A stretch of 48,458 nucleotides of DNA from Pseudoflavonifractor sp. 524-17. GTDB lineage: Bacteria > Bacillota > Clostridia > Oscillospirales > Oscillospiraceae. A program made the translations under genes and the position numbers. Of the stretch, positions 47,616 to 48,458 are shown piece after piece (position 1 is the first letter of the stretch; each line of letters opens with the position of its first letter). The notes beneath the pieces were generated by a model. It made no database searches and was not told where the DNA came from. It saw nothing but the letters and a program-made list of their open reading frames with translations. The stretch is taken from assembly GCF_009935845.1 (NCBI RefSeq), contig NZ_QWEK01000030.1:1-48458 (forward strand). Direction: 5' to 3'.

Positions 47616-48290
47616 ATGATACAGGCGGTATTTTTGGATTACACAGGGACAATGGTGCAGGAGCGGGGCAGGGAGATGGAGGAGGTCGTCGCCCGGATCT
47701 GCCAGAACAGCGACCTGTCTGGCCCCAGAGAGGTCCTCACCCTCTGGTGGACCAGGCTGCGTGCGTATGAGGAGGCCAGCTATCTGGACACCTACCAGAC
47801 AGAGGACCAGATTGTGGATCGGCTTTTGGAGGAATTTTCGGCGGAATTTCATCTCAGGGAGGATTTACAGGACCTCCACCAGCAGATCCGCCGGTTTTGG
47901 ATCTACGCGCCCCCCTTTCCCGACGTGAAGGAATTTTTCAAGCGGTGCTCCAGGCCCATCTATGTGATCAGCAACAACGGGATGCAGTACATCGAAAAGG
48001 GAATGGAGGACAAGGGGCTCTCCCCTGCGGGGATTGTCTGCGCGGACATGGTGCGGGCCTATAAGCCTCACCGGGAGCTGTTCGAAAAGGCGCTGGAGGT
48101 CAGCGGCTGCGGGCCGGAGCAGGTGATCCACGTGGGGGACTCCTACCGCTCTGACGTGGCGGGGGCCCGCTCTGCCGGGATACGCCCCATTCTGCTCCAG
48201 CGGGACGGGGGAACGGCGCCGGACGATACGGTGACGGCGGTACACAGCCTGGACCAGGTGCTAGAGTCTGTTTTAAAACTGTCAAAGTAA
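47616..48290 (+). CDS. HAD-superfamily hydrolase
   Basis: A 224-residue HAD-type protein. Motif I is AVFLDYTGTMVQ with the nucleophile Asp8, but the D+2 position is Thr rather than Asp. Motif II is IYVISNNG, motif III Lys is in RAYKPHRELFEKAL and motif IV is VIHVGDSYRSDVAGARSAG. A helical cap lies between residues 15 and 90, so it is a subfamily IA type phosphatase/dehalogenase-like protein; the substrate is unknown. The ATG follows CAGGAGG. The last codons and stop (48282-48290) coincide with the end of an IS5-type transposase remnant on the other strand, so the C-terminus may have been reset by an insertion. Confidence 0.85.
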   Translation: MIQAVFLDYTGTMVQERGREMEEVVARICQNSDLSGPREVLTLWWTRLRAYEEASYLDTYQTEDQIVDRLLEEFSAEFHLREDLQDLHQQIRRFWIYAPPFPDVKEFFKRCSRPIYVISNNGMQYIEKGMEDKGLSPAGIVCADMVRAYKPHRELFEKALEVSGCGPEQVIHVGDSYRSDVAGARSAGIRPILLQRDGGTAPDDTVTAVHSLDQVLESVLKLSK

Positions 48291-48458
48291 CCATCTAAGG
48301 ATACAGGCAAGGCAGACAACAGCCCGGAAATAGAGTGCTTTCTTCTCATATCTGGTGGCAAAGCGGCGGTTGTTTTTCAGTTTGTGGTGCTGTCCAGCAT
48401 CAGCGTTGTTTCGTCCACCAAATCCTGCCCAATCAGGGCTGCGAGGATATCTTCCCAT
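48282..48458 (-). pseudogene. internally deleted IS5-type transposase remnant (runs off window)
   Basis: Two frames on the minus strand look like parts of one IS5-family (IS427-like) transposase. From the edge, frame 1 reads WEDILAALIGQDLVDETTL, then MLDSTTN and a stop at 48377; this includes the first catalytic Asp region. In another frame from about 48400 the sequence reads HHKLKNNRRFATRYEKKALY and ends ILRWLL at 48282, the usual C-terminus. The middle of the transposase is missing and the frame is broken, so it cannot be active. The element may continue beyond 48458. Confidence 0.8.

Overview
The window looks like a chromosomal segment from a GC-rich, endospore-forming, strictly anaerobic Firmicute of the Oscillospiraceae (Flavonifractor / Lawsonibacter / Intestinimonas-like). 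This is inferred from four things: the complete spoIIAA-spoIIAB-sigF operon with yaaL-bofA beside it, a valyl T-box leader, Shine-Dalgarno sites of AGGAGG type throughout, and a selenocysteine-dependent glycine reductase cluster of Stickland type. I see no rRNA, tRNA, CRISPR array, phage genes or intact insertion sequence.

Layout. 1-620: non-coding DNA made of GC-rich palindromes in inverted order. 670-5723: a SpoVB/MATE-type flippase, a secreted S-layer-homology (SLH) protein whose promoter holds an AT-dinucleotide tract, and a divergent EF-G paralogue. 5724-6800: an AT-richer patch with a nested palindromic element and an orphan small gene. 6836-9526: dusB, an ECF sigma factor and its zinc-finger anti-sigma factor. 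9527-10440: a small inserted segment bounded on the far side by a decayed second copy of the dusB 5' end. 10445-14028: ComEA-like protein, OmpR-type regulator, histidine kinase and GerMN lipoprotein, a minus-strand operon whose first three junctions overlap. 14087-18993: a DacF-type carboxypeptidase, a lipoprotein and a ribbon-helix-helix protein on divergent strands, the spoIIA operon, then yaaL-bofA. 19050-24053: a Val T-box, a YcxB-like membrane protein, valS and metY. 24246-31810: a TipA-type MerR regulator, an alanine/glycine symporter, family 4 uracil-DNA glycosylase, an Lrp regulator with an aminotransferase, a DUF1015 protein and ispE. 31992-36721: grdD, grdC, grdA (in-frame UGA read as selenocysteine), trxA and trxB, transcribed trxB to grdD behind a long structured leader. 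37169-43891: a TetR regulator, a collagen-like spore-surface protein, aspartase, an iron alcohol dehydrogenase, an MreB-type protein, comF and a tiny ribbon-helix-helix protein. 43993-48458: recD2, two small membrane proteins, a HAD-like phosphatase and, at the right edge, an internally deleted IS5-type transposase remnant.

How it works together. The most coherent system is amino-acid fermentation. GrdA, GrdC and GrdD with thioredoxin and thioredoxin reductase turn a Se-carboxymethyl intermediate into acetyl phosphate. The symporter (glycine or alanine), aspartase, aminotransferase and alcohol dehydrogenase are plausible partners. The substrate-activating protein B (GrdB/GrdE) is not in the window and must be encoded elsewhere if the pathway is complete. 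The second theme is sporulation and envelope: SigF with its regulators, BofA, DacF-type carboxypeptidase, SpoVB-like flippase, GerMN lipoprotein and collagen-like protein.

The most unusual signals are non-coding: a possible phase-variable promoter, the structured trxB/grd leader, the dusB duplication scar, a palindrome sitting in frame inside the anti-sigma gene, and several families of dispersed palindromic repeats.
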